DNA from: an uncultured Collinsella sp.
GTDB taxonomy: Bacteria; Actinomycetota; Coriobacteriia; Coriobacteriales; Coriobacteriaceae
Assembly: GCA_902494295.1 (NCBI GenBank)
Contig: CABUSL010000122.1
Coordinates: 1-5,440, forward strand
DNA length: 5,440 bases
Reading direction: 5' to 3'
Positions 1-5,314 of this stretch are shown here, in pieces. A program made the translations under genes and the position numbers. Below the pieces are notes generated by a model that saw only the letters and a program-made list of their open reading frames with translations, made no database searches and was not told the origin of the DNA. Numbering within the stretch: position 1 is the first letter of the stretch; each line of letters opens with the position of its first letter.

Positions 1-17
1 ACTGCGATCGCCATCGG

Positions 18-1994
18 TTACGAGTGCGCCTTCGCTTGGGTGATCGGCCCGGACAGCAGCGAGCCGGCGGTGGCGACGACGTTCTCCTTGGCGACGAGGC
101 CAGAGACAGTCAGCGCGGTGGCCTGCCAGGTGCTAAAGCCGAGCGGGGCGAAGATCCAAGCGACCAGGTTGCCCAGCATGGCAAGCACGGAGTAGTCCAT
201 AAACTCCTCGGGGATGCCGTCCATCGCAGGCAGGAAGCCAAAGGAACCGTTATAGCTACCAAAGTTGGAGAGGAACCAAACGACGACGGTGGACGCAAAG
301 ATGACCGTGCCGGCCTTCTTGATAAAGGCCCAGCAGCGCTCCCACACGTGCAGCGCCCAAGAGCGGATCGCCGGGAAGTGGTAGGCAGGAAGCTCCATGA
401 CAAACGGGGTCGGACGGCCGGCGAAGAGCTTGGTCTTCTTGAGCATGAGGCCCGAGGCGATGACGGCAAAGACGCCCAGGAAGTAGAAAAGCGGGCTGAT
501 CCATGCGGCCGTGGTGGAAGAATCGCCAATGATGGAGCCCATGAGCAGGGCGATGATCGGCAGCTTGGCGCCGCAGGGGATGAACGTGGTGGTCATGACC
601 GTCATGCGGCGGTCCTTCTCGTTCTCGATGGTCTTGGTGGCCATGACGCCGGGGACGCCGCAGCCTGAGGACACGAGCATGGGGATGAACGACTTACCGG
701 ACAGGCCAAAGCGGCGGAACACGCGGTCCATGATAAAGGCGACGCGGGCCATGTAGCCGCAGTCCTCCAGGAAGGACAGCATCACGAACAGCAGGAACAT
801 CTGCGGCACAAAGCCGAAGATGGCGCCCAGGCCGCCAACGATACCGTCGCAGACCAGCGAATCGACCAGGCCACCGTCCTCGGTGCCACCCGCCACGAGG
901 GCGTCGTGCACCATGGTGGTGATACCCGGGACATAGGGGCCGTACTGTGCCGGGTCGACCGAGTCGGCGTCGTCACCCGCGGCCTCGACAGCCTCATCGT
1001 AAGCATCGCGGCCCTGACCGAGCACATACCAACCGTCGGTGCCAAAGAGCTGATCGTTGGTGAAGTCGGTCACCGTTCCGCCCAGGGTGGAAACGGCGAT
1101 GTAGTACACGCAGAACATGATGACCACAAAGATCGGCAGGCCCAGGATACGGTTGGTAACCACACGGTCGATCTTCTCGGAGGTGCTCATCTTGGCCGGG
1201 GCCTTGGTGAGGCACTCGTCGATGATGTGTGCGATCACGCCGTAGCGCTCACCGGTGATGATGGACTCGGCGTCATCGTCGCAGTCCTGCTCGCACTGAG
1301 CGACCAGCTCTTCGACGCGAGCGGCCTTCTCCTTGGTGAGGTTGATGAGCTTGCAGGCGTCCGCATCACGCTCAAACAGTTTGACCGCGTAGTAGCGGCG
1401 CTTGTTGGCGGGAACGCTCGCCGGAAGGTTGTTCTCGATGTGCGTCAGAACGTCCTCGATGGAGGAATCGAACTTGTGCTCCGGCACCTGGCCCTTAGAA
1501 GCAGCGGACTTCTTGACTTGCTCGAAAAGCTCCTTGATGCCCTTGTTCTTAAGAGCCGAGATCATCATGACCGGGCAACCGAGCTTCTTGGAAAGCTTGT
1601 CCGTGTCGATCTTATCGCCGTTCTTCTCGACCAGGTCGGCCATGTTGAGGGCAACGACCACGGGCAGGCCGGTCTCGATAACCTGAAGCGCCAGGTACAG
1701 GTTACGCTCGAGGTTGGTGGCATCGACGACTTGGACGACAACATCGGGCTCGCCGCTCATGAGGTAATCGCGCGAGCACTGCTCCTCGGGGCTGTAGGGG
1801 GAAAGCGAGTAGATGCCAGGGAGGTCCGTGATGGTAACGTTCTTGTCGCTTAGGAGCTTGGCCTCCTTTTTCTCAACCGTGACGCCGGGCCAGTTGCCAA
1901 CGTAGCCGTTGGCGCCGGTGATCAGGTTGAAAAGCGTGGTCTTGCCGCAGTTGGGGTTACCCGCCAACGCGACATGGATCTGAGAATCCGCCAT
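18..1994 (-). CDS. feoB: Ferrous iron transporter FeoB, C-terminally short (probable frameshift near the end)
   Basis: FeoB is the inner-membrane Fe(II) importer with a cytosolic G domain. In the 658-residue frame the G motifs are visible: G1 GNPNCGKT (12-19), G2 Thr39, G3 DLPG (57-60), G4 NMAD (117-120) and G5 SA (146-147). A helical GDI-like spacer follows (about 170-270). The membrane part starts near 283. An acidic extracytoplasmic insert lies at about 305-380. The gate motifs are SGCGVPGVMATK (443-454), PCGAKLPI (473-480) and GLVAKENVV (632-640). The start is the ATG at 1994, with AGAAGG five bases upstream. It is the last gene of a feoA-feoA-feoB operon. Oddity: the frame ends about 18 residues after the AKE motif, whereas FeoB proteins normally continue for roughly 100 or more residues with further membrane helices. 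A one-base frameshift at 48-50 is suspected, so the real gene probably continues beyond the left edge. Family assignment is very secure; the end is not. Confidence 0.95.
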   Translation of the reverse strand: MADSQIHVALAGNPNCGKTTLFNLITGANGYVGNWPGVTVEKKEAKLLSDKNVTITDLPGIYSLSPYSPEEQCSRDYLMSGEPDVVVQVVDATNLERNLYLALQVIETGLPVVVALNMADLVEKNGDKIDTDKLSKKLGCPVMMISALKNKGIKELFEQVKKSAASKGQVPEHKFDSSIEDVLTHIENNLPASVPANKRRYYAVKLFERDADACKLINLTKEKAARVEELVAQCEQDCDDDAESIITGERYGVIAHIIDECLTKAPAKMSTSEKIDRVVTNRILGLPIFVVIMFCVYYIAVSTLGGTVTDFTNDQLFGTDGWYVLGQGRDAYDEAVEAAGDDADSVDPAQYGPYVPGITTMVHDALVAGGTEDGGLVDSLVCDGIVGGLGAIFGFVPQMFLLFVMLSFLEDCGYMARVAFIMDRVFRRFGLSGKSFIPMLVSSGCGVPGVMATKTIENEKDRRMTVMTTTFIPCGAKLPIIALLMGSIIGDSSTTAAWISPLFYFLGVFAVIASGLMLKKTKLFAGRPTPFVMELPAYHFPAIRSWALHVWERCWAFIKKAGTVIFASTVVVWFLSNFGSYNGSFGFLPAMDGIPEEFMDYSVLAMLGNLVAWIFAPLGFSTWQATALTVSGLVAKENVVATAGSLLSGPITQAKAHS

Positions 1995-2014
1995 TCAATC
2001 CTTCTTCCTTGTGT

Positions 2015-2040
2015 GCCTGCGCTGCTTTCTCCGCGCAGGC
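2015..2040 (-). other. GC-rich hairpin in the feoB leader
   Basis: This is a perfect eight-base inverted repeat, GCCTGCGC and GCGCAGGC, with a ten-base loop. It sits between the second feoA and feoB, about ten bases before the feoB ribosome binding site. With no trailing U tract it fits an mRNA processing or stability element, or a translation control structure, better than a terminator. Function is inferred. Confidence 0.6.
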
Positions 2041-2067
2041 TGGATAAATGTGCTTCAAAGTTGCAGC

Positions 2068-2093
2068 ATTAAGTTAGAAAAACCTAACTTTAT
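2068..2093. promoter_or_regulatory. AT-rich 26-bp inverted repeat, candidate iron-regulator site upstream of feoB
   Basis: On the minus strand the arms are ATAAAGTTAG and CTAACTTAAT around the spacer GTTTTT. The inner seven bases of each arm match perfectly and nine of ten match overall. The core AAAGTTA also occurs in both arms of the dyad before the first feoA (2666-2719). The GTTAG/CTAAC half-sites recall DtxR/IdeR-type boxes, but the spacer is six bases instead of about one, so the regulator is uncertain. Confidence 0.45.
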
Positions 2094-2118
2094 CTGCAGA
2101 AATATACGCCGCGAGCCC

Positions 2119-2340
2119 TTACTGGACCTCGACGACGGCCGCCTCCTCCTTGCGGATGGAAAGCTCGTAGCCGCGCACGTTGATCTCGACCGGATCACCG
2201 AGCGGCGCGACCTTCACGACCTTGAACGAAGTGCCCTTGATGAGCCCCAGGTCCATAAGGTGGCGGCGAAGCGCACCCTCACCGTGAAGCTTGACGATGG
2301 TGGAGCTCTCGCCCACCTTAACGTCACCCAACGTCTTCAT
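2119..2340 (-). CDS. feoA: FeoA family protein (second copy, next to feoB)
   Basis: This is a 73-residue FeoA, a small cytosolic protein with an SH3-like fold that supports Fe(II) uptake by FeoB, probably by contacting its membrane or G domain. Family hallmarks are visible: a GDVKVGE opening (5-11), the LRRHLMDLGLIKGT turn-helix (24-37), DPVEI (49-53) and GYELSIRKEEA (57-67). Its length is typical for stand-alone FeoA. The ATG at 2340 is supported by AGGGGG about eight bases upstream. It follows the first feoA by 40 bases and precedes feoB by 124 bases. Of the two FeoA proteins here this one is closer to the classical pattern. The exact biochemical role of FeoA is still debated. Confidence 0.95.
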   Translation of the reverse strand: MKTLGDVKVGESSTIVKLHGEGALRRHLMDLGLIKGTSFKVVKVAPLGDPVEINVRGYELSIRKEEAAVVEVQ

Positions 2341-2380
2341 TTACTTGTCCCCCTTTCAGTGCGTACAGAAATACCGTCGA

Positions 2381-2623
2381 CTAACCGACGGTCATGATGT
2401 GCATGGCAACCTTGGAATCGATACCAAAGCGTGCGCCCAGCACCGTGACGATGATATTGGCGCCACTCGAGCTCACCACGTGGATTTCGTTGCCCTCGAC
2501 AAAGCCGAGGTCCTTGAGGTGGTGTTTCATGTCCTCGTTGCCCTTTACACGAGACACGCGCACTGTTTCGCCCGCTTTTACCATCGAAAGCGGCATTGCC
2601 GGCATCTGCGGTCCGCAAGACAT
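2381..2623 (-). CDS. feoA: FeoA family protein (first copy, operon-leading)
   Basis: This is an 80-residue FeoA-domain protein. The core starts near residue 12 (PLSMVKAGETVRV), then KHHLKDLGFVEGNEI (33-47) and a C-terminal strand region with GARFGIDSKVAMHI (63-76). It differs clearly from the neighbouring FeoA: Cys3 in a Met/Pro-rich lead (MSCGPQMPAMP), and GIDSKVA in place of the usual GYELSIRKEEA. The ATG at 2623 is chosen because AGGAG lies six bases upstream; the later Met10 and Met14 lack such a site. It is the first gene of the feo operon, 40 bases ahead of the second feoA. Tandem divergent FeoA proteins ahead of FeoB occur in several Gram-positive anaerobes. Separate roles for the two are inferred only. 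Confidence 0.93.
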   Translation of the reverse strand: MSCGPQMPAMPLSMVKAGETVRVSRVKGNEDMKHHLKDLGFVEGNEIHVVSSSGANIIVTVLGARFGIDSKVAMHIMTVG

Positions 2624-2665
2624 GAGTGGCTCCTAACGTCAGTTCGTCCTCAACATCGACGCGGT

Positions 2666-2719
2666 AAAAGTTAACCACGCCTATGTTCGCTATAGTAAAC
2701 TAACACGTGGTTAACTTTT
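2666..2719. promoter_or_regulatory. 54-bp dyad at the feo operon promoter
   Basis: Perfect 14-base arms, AAAAGTTAACCACG (2666-2679) and CGTGGTTAACTTTT (2706-2719), are separated by 26 bases. The dyad centre, between 2692 and 2693, is also the centre of an inner imperfect palindrome (2685-2700, core CTATAG), so the whole block is symmetric. The two GTTAAC cores are 40 bp apart, close to four helical turns. A possible minus-strand -10 (TACTAT or TATAGC, 2689-2697) lies inside, with the distal arm near the -35 position; no good TTGACA is present. The layout suits an iron-responsive repressor covering the feoA promoter, which is inference. Confidence 0.6.
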
Positions 2720-2760
2720 TGGAAAGGGTCCCCATTCAGATTTCGAAAAAGTTTCCTATA

Positions 2761-2802
2761 CGAAACAAAAGAAGCACCACAAAGACCATCTCTTTGCGGT
2801 GC
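2761..2802 (-). terminator. Rho-independent terminator of the HPr gene
   Basis: On the minus strand, arms GCACCGCAAAGA (2791-2802) and TCTTTGTGGTGC (2774-2785) pair over 12 positions around a five-base loop. They are followed by a T-rich tail (2761-2773). The single non-Watson-Crick position is G-U on the minus-strand RNA but A-C on the plus strand, which favours the minus direction. It separates the HPr gene from the feo operon. Confidence 0.85.
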
Positions 2803-2818
2803 CTTGTCATACCAATTT

Positions 2819-2850
2819 ATGCAACAAAGGGGACTGTCCCCTTGTCACAT
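2819..2850. repeat. REP-like intergenic palindrome (GGGGAC/GTCCCC type)
   Basis: A perfect odd palindrome has eight-base arms AAGGGGAC and GTCCCCTT around one T (2827-2843). It extends imperfectly outward (ATGCAACAA against TTGTCACAT). It lies in the 3' untranslated region of the HPr gene, before its terminator. From memory, AAAGGGGACAGTCCCCTTTGT-type palindromes recur in many Gram-positive anaerobe genomes, often with REP-associated Y1 transposases. No transposase is present here. Confidence 0.6.
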
Positions 2851-2858
2851 TGATGCGC

Positions 2859-3107
2859 TTAGAGCGAGAGGTTTCTGATCGACGTGACGCAGGAGGCCTC
2901 ATCCACGCCCGAAACGCGGAACACGACGTCTTCGCCACATTCGCCGCAGAGTGCCATGAGCCCTATAACGTCGCGGCCATCGGTGTAGCGGTCACCAATC
3001 GAAACCGACACGTCACTACGGTGCTTGGCAATGATGTCATAGAGCAGCGCAACCGGGCGGGCGTGTAATCCCAACGGATCTTTAATCGTCTTTGTAAACT
3101 CGACCAT
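2859..3107 (-). CDS. HPr-family phosphocarrier protein with Asp at the Ser46 position
   Basis: This is an 82-residue HPr-like protein, normally the cytosolic PTS carrier that takes phosphate from EI-P on His15 and passes it to EIIA domains. Aligned without gaps to remembered Bacillus subtilis HPr, the active-site segment GLHARPVA puts His at 15 and Arg at 17, and IGLMAL matches the hydrophobic helix at 48-53. Position 46, the HPr kinase Ser in low-GC Gram-positives, is Asp here (GRDVIG). Cys54 and Cys57 form a CxxC, with another Cys at 73. The ATG at 3107 is chosen over one at 3152 because GGGAGG lies just upstream and the numbering then fits the family. It stands alone, with no ptsI beside it, and has its own terminator. 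The family is secure. Whether it is the housekeeping HPr or a regulatory paralogue is open, so no symbol is given. Confidence 0.9.
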   Translation of the reverse strand: MVEFTKTIKDPLGLHARPVALLYDIIAKHRSDVSVSIGDRYTDGRDVIGLMALCGECGEDVVFRVSGVDEASCVTSIRNLSL

Positions 3108-3161
3108 GTCCCCTCCCGCGACATCGCACATCGGCCGGCAAAACCCAGCCACGTGGTAGTT

Positions 3162-3167
3162 ATTGTA
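3162..3167 (-). promoter_or_regulatory. Possible -10 element for the HPr gene
   Basis: TACAAT on the minus strand lies about 54 bases upstream of the chosen HPr start and is close to the TATAAT consensus. No convincing -35 is seen at 16-18 bases, so this is a weak call. Confidence 0.3.
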
Positions 3168-3194
3168 GCGTTAGATGCTTGTTGAGGGCAGGAC

Positions 3195-3364
3195 GGAAAT
3201 CGCATCCCATTTCGAGCGTCAATGATGGGACACAGTTTCCGCCAGAAGGCTCAACCGGAAAGTGCGACCCGTTATTTGGCTGGATTCTGGGACGCAGTTT
3301 CCGCTGAGCGACCCTGGCGGAAAGTACATCCCATTCTGGACGCAAATTCCGGGACGCAGTTTCC
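3195..3364. repeat. Cluster of seven alternating palindrome arms (GGGACGCAGTTTCC family)
   Basis: Seven related arms fill the gap between the HPr gene and aspS. Forward arms (GGGACGCAGTTTCC type) lie at 3226-3243, 3288-3305, 3337-3351 and 3351-3364; the second and fourth share 14 identical bases. Reverse arms (GGAAAGTGCGACCC type) lie at 3195-3209, 3255-3270 and 3316-3333. Neighbouring opposite arms can pair into imperfect hairpins with 12-13 of 15-16 positions complementary (3226-3270 and 3288-3333). The alternating order resembles REP/BIME clusters. Short reading frames across this stretch look like chance. Confidence 0.75.
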
Positions 3365-3405
3365 TCGACGTCCGGTCACCCCATGTCCTCACAACCTCTG
3401 CGTAT

Positions 3406-3440
3406 AAAAAACGAGGGAAGGCACGCGTCCTTCCCTCGTT
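3406..3440 (-). terminator. Rho-independent terminator of aspS
   Basis: A perfect 12-base stem (AACGAGGGAAGG at 3410-3421 with CCTTCCCTCGTT at 3429-3440) has a seven-base loop. On the minus strand it runs into six T residues (3406-3411). It begins 23 bases past the aspS stop codon and is a textbook intrinsic terminator in the minus direction. Confidence 0.95.
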
Positions 3441-3463
3441 ACAGGCAATATGTAGCCGCTTGC

Positions 3464-5251
3464 CTACATCAGTCGCAGGCTGACGTCCTTGAGCTGGGCG
3501 CCGCTAACGGCACTCGGGGCGCCCGACATGAGGTCGGAGCCGCTGGCCGTCTTGGGGAACGCCATGACGTCACGGATGGAGTCGGAACCGGTGAGCAGCA
3601 TGCACACGCGGTCCAGGCCCAGAGCGAAACCGCCCATCGGGGGCGCACCAAACTTGAGGGCCTCCATGAGGAAGCCGAACTGCGACTCGGCGCGCTCCTC
3701 GGTAAAGCCCAGGAGCTTGAGCATGGACATCTGCATCTCGGCGTTGTGGATACGCATACCGCCGCCGCCGGCCTCAAAGCCGTCCATGACAAAGTCGTAG
3801 GTGCAAGAACCGGCCGCCAGCGGGTCAGCCTCGATCTTGGCGATGTCGGTCTCGGTCGGCAGGGTAAAGGGCTGGTGCTCGGCAGCATAGGCCTTGCGAT
3901 CCTCATCCCAGTGGAACAGCGGGAAGTTGACGACCCACAGGAAGTCGTGACCCTCGCGCTTGATCTCAAGCGCATTGGCCATGTGCGAACGCATGCCGCC
4001 CAGAATCTCGTCGGAGAGCAGGCGCGGGCCGGCGGCGAACATCACAAGGTCGCCGGGCTCGACGTCCATGCGCTCGCGCAGAGCGGCCATCTCCTCGTCC
4101 GAGAAGAACTTGACGATGGGGCTGTTGATGGAGCCGTCCTCGCGGAAGGCGATCCAGGCCAGGCCCTTGGCGCCAAACGTGGAAGCCACCCCGGCGAGCT
4201 TATCGATCTTGGCACGTGCCCAGGCACCGGCGCCCTTGGCGTTGATGGCCTTGACGACAGAGCCCTCCTCATTTGCGGCGGTCGCGAAGACCTTGAACTT
4301 GGAGTTGGCAAAGATGTCGGTCAGGTCGACCAGGTGCATGCCATAGCGGGTATCGGGCTTGTCGGAGCCATAGGTGTCCATGGCATCCCAGTAGTTCATG
4401 CGACGCAGCGGCGTGGGCATCTCGACACCCATGCGGCCGAAGGCATCGGCAAGAACCTCTTCGAGCGCGCTCATGACATCGTTCTGGTCCACGAAGGACA
4501 TCTCGATATCGACCTGGGTGAACTCGGGCTGACGGTCGGCACGCAGGTCCTCGTCGCGGAAGCACTTGGCAACCTGGTAGTAGCGCTCGACGCCACCGAC
4601 CATGAGCAGCTGCTTCAGAAGCTGCGGGGACTGCGGCAGAGCGTAGAAGTTGCCCGGCTGGATGCGGCTGGGGACGATGAAGTCGCGGGCGCCCTCGGGC
4701 GTGGACTTGAACAGGGAGGGCGTCTCGACCTCCATGAACTCACGGTTGTGCAGCGCCTCGCGAATGGCAAAGGTAAAGTCGGAGCGCAGCTTGAGGTTTG
4801 CCATCATCTCGGGACGGCGGAGGTCCAGATAGCGATAGCGCAGACGGGTGTCCTCGCTGGTCTCGATGCCGTCCTCGATCTGGAACGGCGGGGTGACGGA
4901 AGTGTTGAGCACCTCGGCGTGGTCGGTCAGGACCTCGATCTCGCCGGTCGCGAGCTTGGCGTTGGTGGTCTCCTCGCCACGGGAGCGCACGACGCCGTGG
5001 ATCTTGATGGGCCACTCGGGACGCATGGTCTCGGCAATCTTAAAGGCGTCGCCGTCGGAGTGCTCGGGGTCGAAGGTGAGCTGCGTGATGCCCTCGCGGT
5101 CGCGAAGGTCGCAGAAAATAAGGCCGCCGTGGTCGCGGCGACGGCTCACCCAACCGGTGAGGGTGACCTCTTCGCCCACGTTCTCGCGGCGAAGCTCGCC
5201 GCAGGTACGGGTGTGCATGGAATGCTCGTCGATGGGACGGGTCTGGCTCAT
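3464..5251 (-). CDS. aspS: Aspartyl-tRNA synthetase (bacterial type)
   Basis: This cytosolic class II synthetase charges tRNA-Asp with aspartate using ATP. The 595 residues match the usual bacterial AspRS length. An N-terminal OB-fold anticodon domain (about 15-110, GWVSRRRDHGGLIF at 33-46) is followed by the catalytic core. Motif 1 lies around 172-190 (FMEVETPSLFKSTPEGARDF). The aspartate-site QSPQ is at 207-210. Motif 2 is at 223-250, with FRDE at 231-234. The bacterial GAD insertion spans roughly 300-430. Motif 3 is GGFALGLDR (540-548), ending in the ATP-binding Arg548. The ATG at 5251 has AAAGGAGG nine bases upstream; Met12 is a less likely start. It appears to be a single-gene unit with its own terminator. 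His41 replaces the Leu30 of discriminating E. coli AspRS and matches the Pseudomonas non-discriminating type, so it may also charge tRNA-Asn. Confidence 0.97.
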   Translation of the reverse strand: MSQTRPIDEHSMHTRTCGELRRENVGEEVTLTGWVSRRRDHGGLIFCDLRDREGITQLTFDPEHSDGDAFKIAETMRPEWPIKIHGVVRSRGEETTNAKLATGEIEVLTDHAEVLNTSVTPPFQIEDGIETSEDTRLRYRYLDLRRPEMMANLKLRSDFTFAIREALHNREFMEVETPSLFKSTPEGARDFIVPSRIQPGNFYALPQSPQLLKQLLMVGGVERYYQVAKCFRDEDLRADRQPEFTQVDIEMSFVDQNDVMSALEEVLADAFGRMGVEMPTPLRRMNYWDAMDTYGSDKPDTRYGMHLVDLTDIFANSKFKVFATAANEEGSVVKAINAKGAGAWARAKIDKLAGVASTFGAKGLAWIAFREDGSINSPIVKFFSDEEMAALRERMDVEPGDLVMFAAGPRLLSDEILGGMRSHMANALEIKREGHDFLWVVNFPLFHWDEDRKAYAAEHQPFTLPTETDIAKIEADPLAAGSCTYDFVMDGFEAGGGGMRIHNAEMQMSMLKLLGFTEERAESQFGFLMEALKFGAPPMGGFALGLDRVCMLLTGSDSIRDVMAFPKTASGSDLMSGAPSAVSGAQLKDVSLRLM

Positions 5252-5260
5252 ACCAGTGAT

Positions 5261-5268
5261 CCTCCTTT
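5261..5268 (-). promoter_or_regulatory. Strong Shine-Dalgarno of aspS
   Basis: AAAGGAGG on the minus strand lies nine bases before the ATG at 5251. It fixes this start over the in-frame Met12. Confidence 0.85.
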
Positions 5269-5272
5269 ATGG

Positions 5273-5314
5273 ATCTGTGCCGCCCCGTGTCGTTCCGGGC
5301 GGCGTCGTACAGAT
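5273..5314 (-). other. Hairpin in the aspS 5' leader
   Basis: An inner stem GCCGCCC/GGGCGGC (5279-5285 with 5297-5303, 11-base loop) is extended by an outer stem ATCTGT/ACAGAT (5273-5278 with 5309-5314) across a five-base bulge. It ends four bases before the Shine-Dalgarno. No T run follows, and I see no T-box consensus, so it is not an obvious terminator or T-box. A role in leader stability or translation is possible. Confidence 0.5.

Larger units (their letters stand above)
1995..2118 (-). promoter_or_regulatory. feoA-feoB intergenic region with an operator-like inverted repeat and a leader hairpin
   Basis: The gap before feoB is 124 bases, long for genes in one operon. It holds two dyads. 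At 2068-2093, ten-base arms (minus strand ATAAAGTTAG and CTAACTTAAT, nine of ten pairs) flank a six-base spacer. At 2015-2040, perfect eight-base GC arms (GCCTGCGC and GCGCAGGC) flank a ten-base loop and end about ten bases before the feoB Shine-Dalgarno. Neither is followed by a T run on the minus strand, so neither is a standard intrinsic terminator. The AT-rich one resembles a metalloregulator site; the GC-rich one would fold in the mRNA. I found no convincing -35/-10 pair. The regulatory role is inferred. Confidence 0.5.

Noticed and set aside
906..1853. 315-codon plus-strand open frame antisense to feoB
   Set aside because: A shadow of the FeoB reading frame with no recognisable family features.
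2666..2719. The 54-bp dyad as a transcription terminator
   Set aside because: The 26-base loop, a full terminator already at 2761-2802 upstream, and its position over the feo promoter fit an operator better.
3108..3152. N-terminal extension of the HPr gene to an ATG at 3152
   Set aside because: The extra 15 residues do not belong to the HPr fold and overlap the strong ribosome binding site of the ATG at 3107.
3222..3483. Small plus-strand frames of 61-73 codons in the HPr-aspS gap
   Set aside because: They run through the palindrome cluster and the aspS terminator, with no protein-like features.
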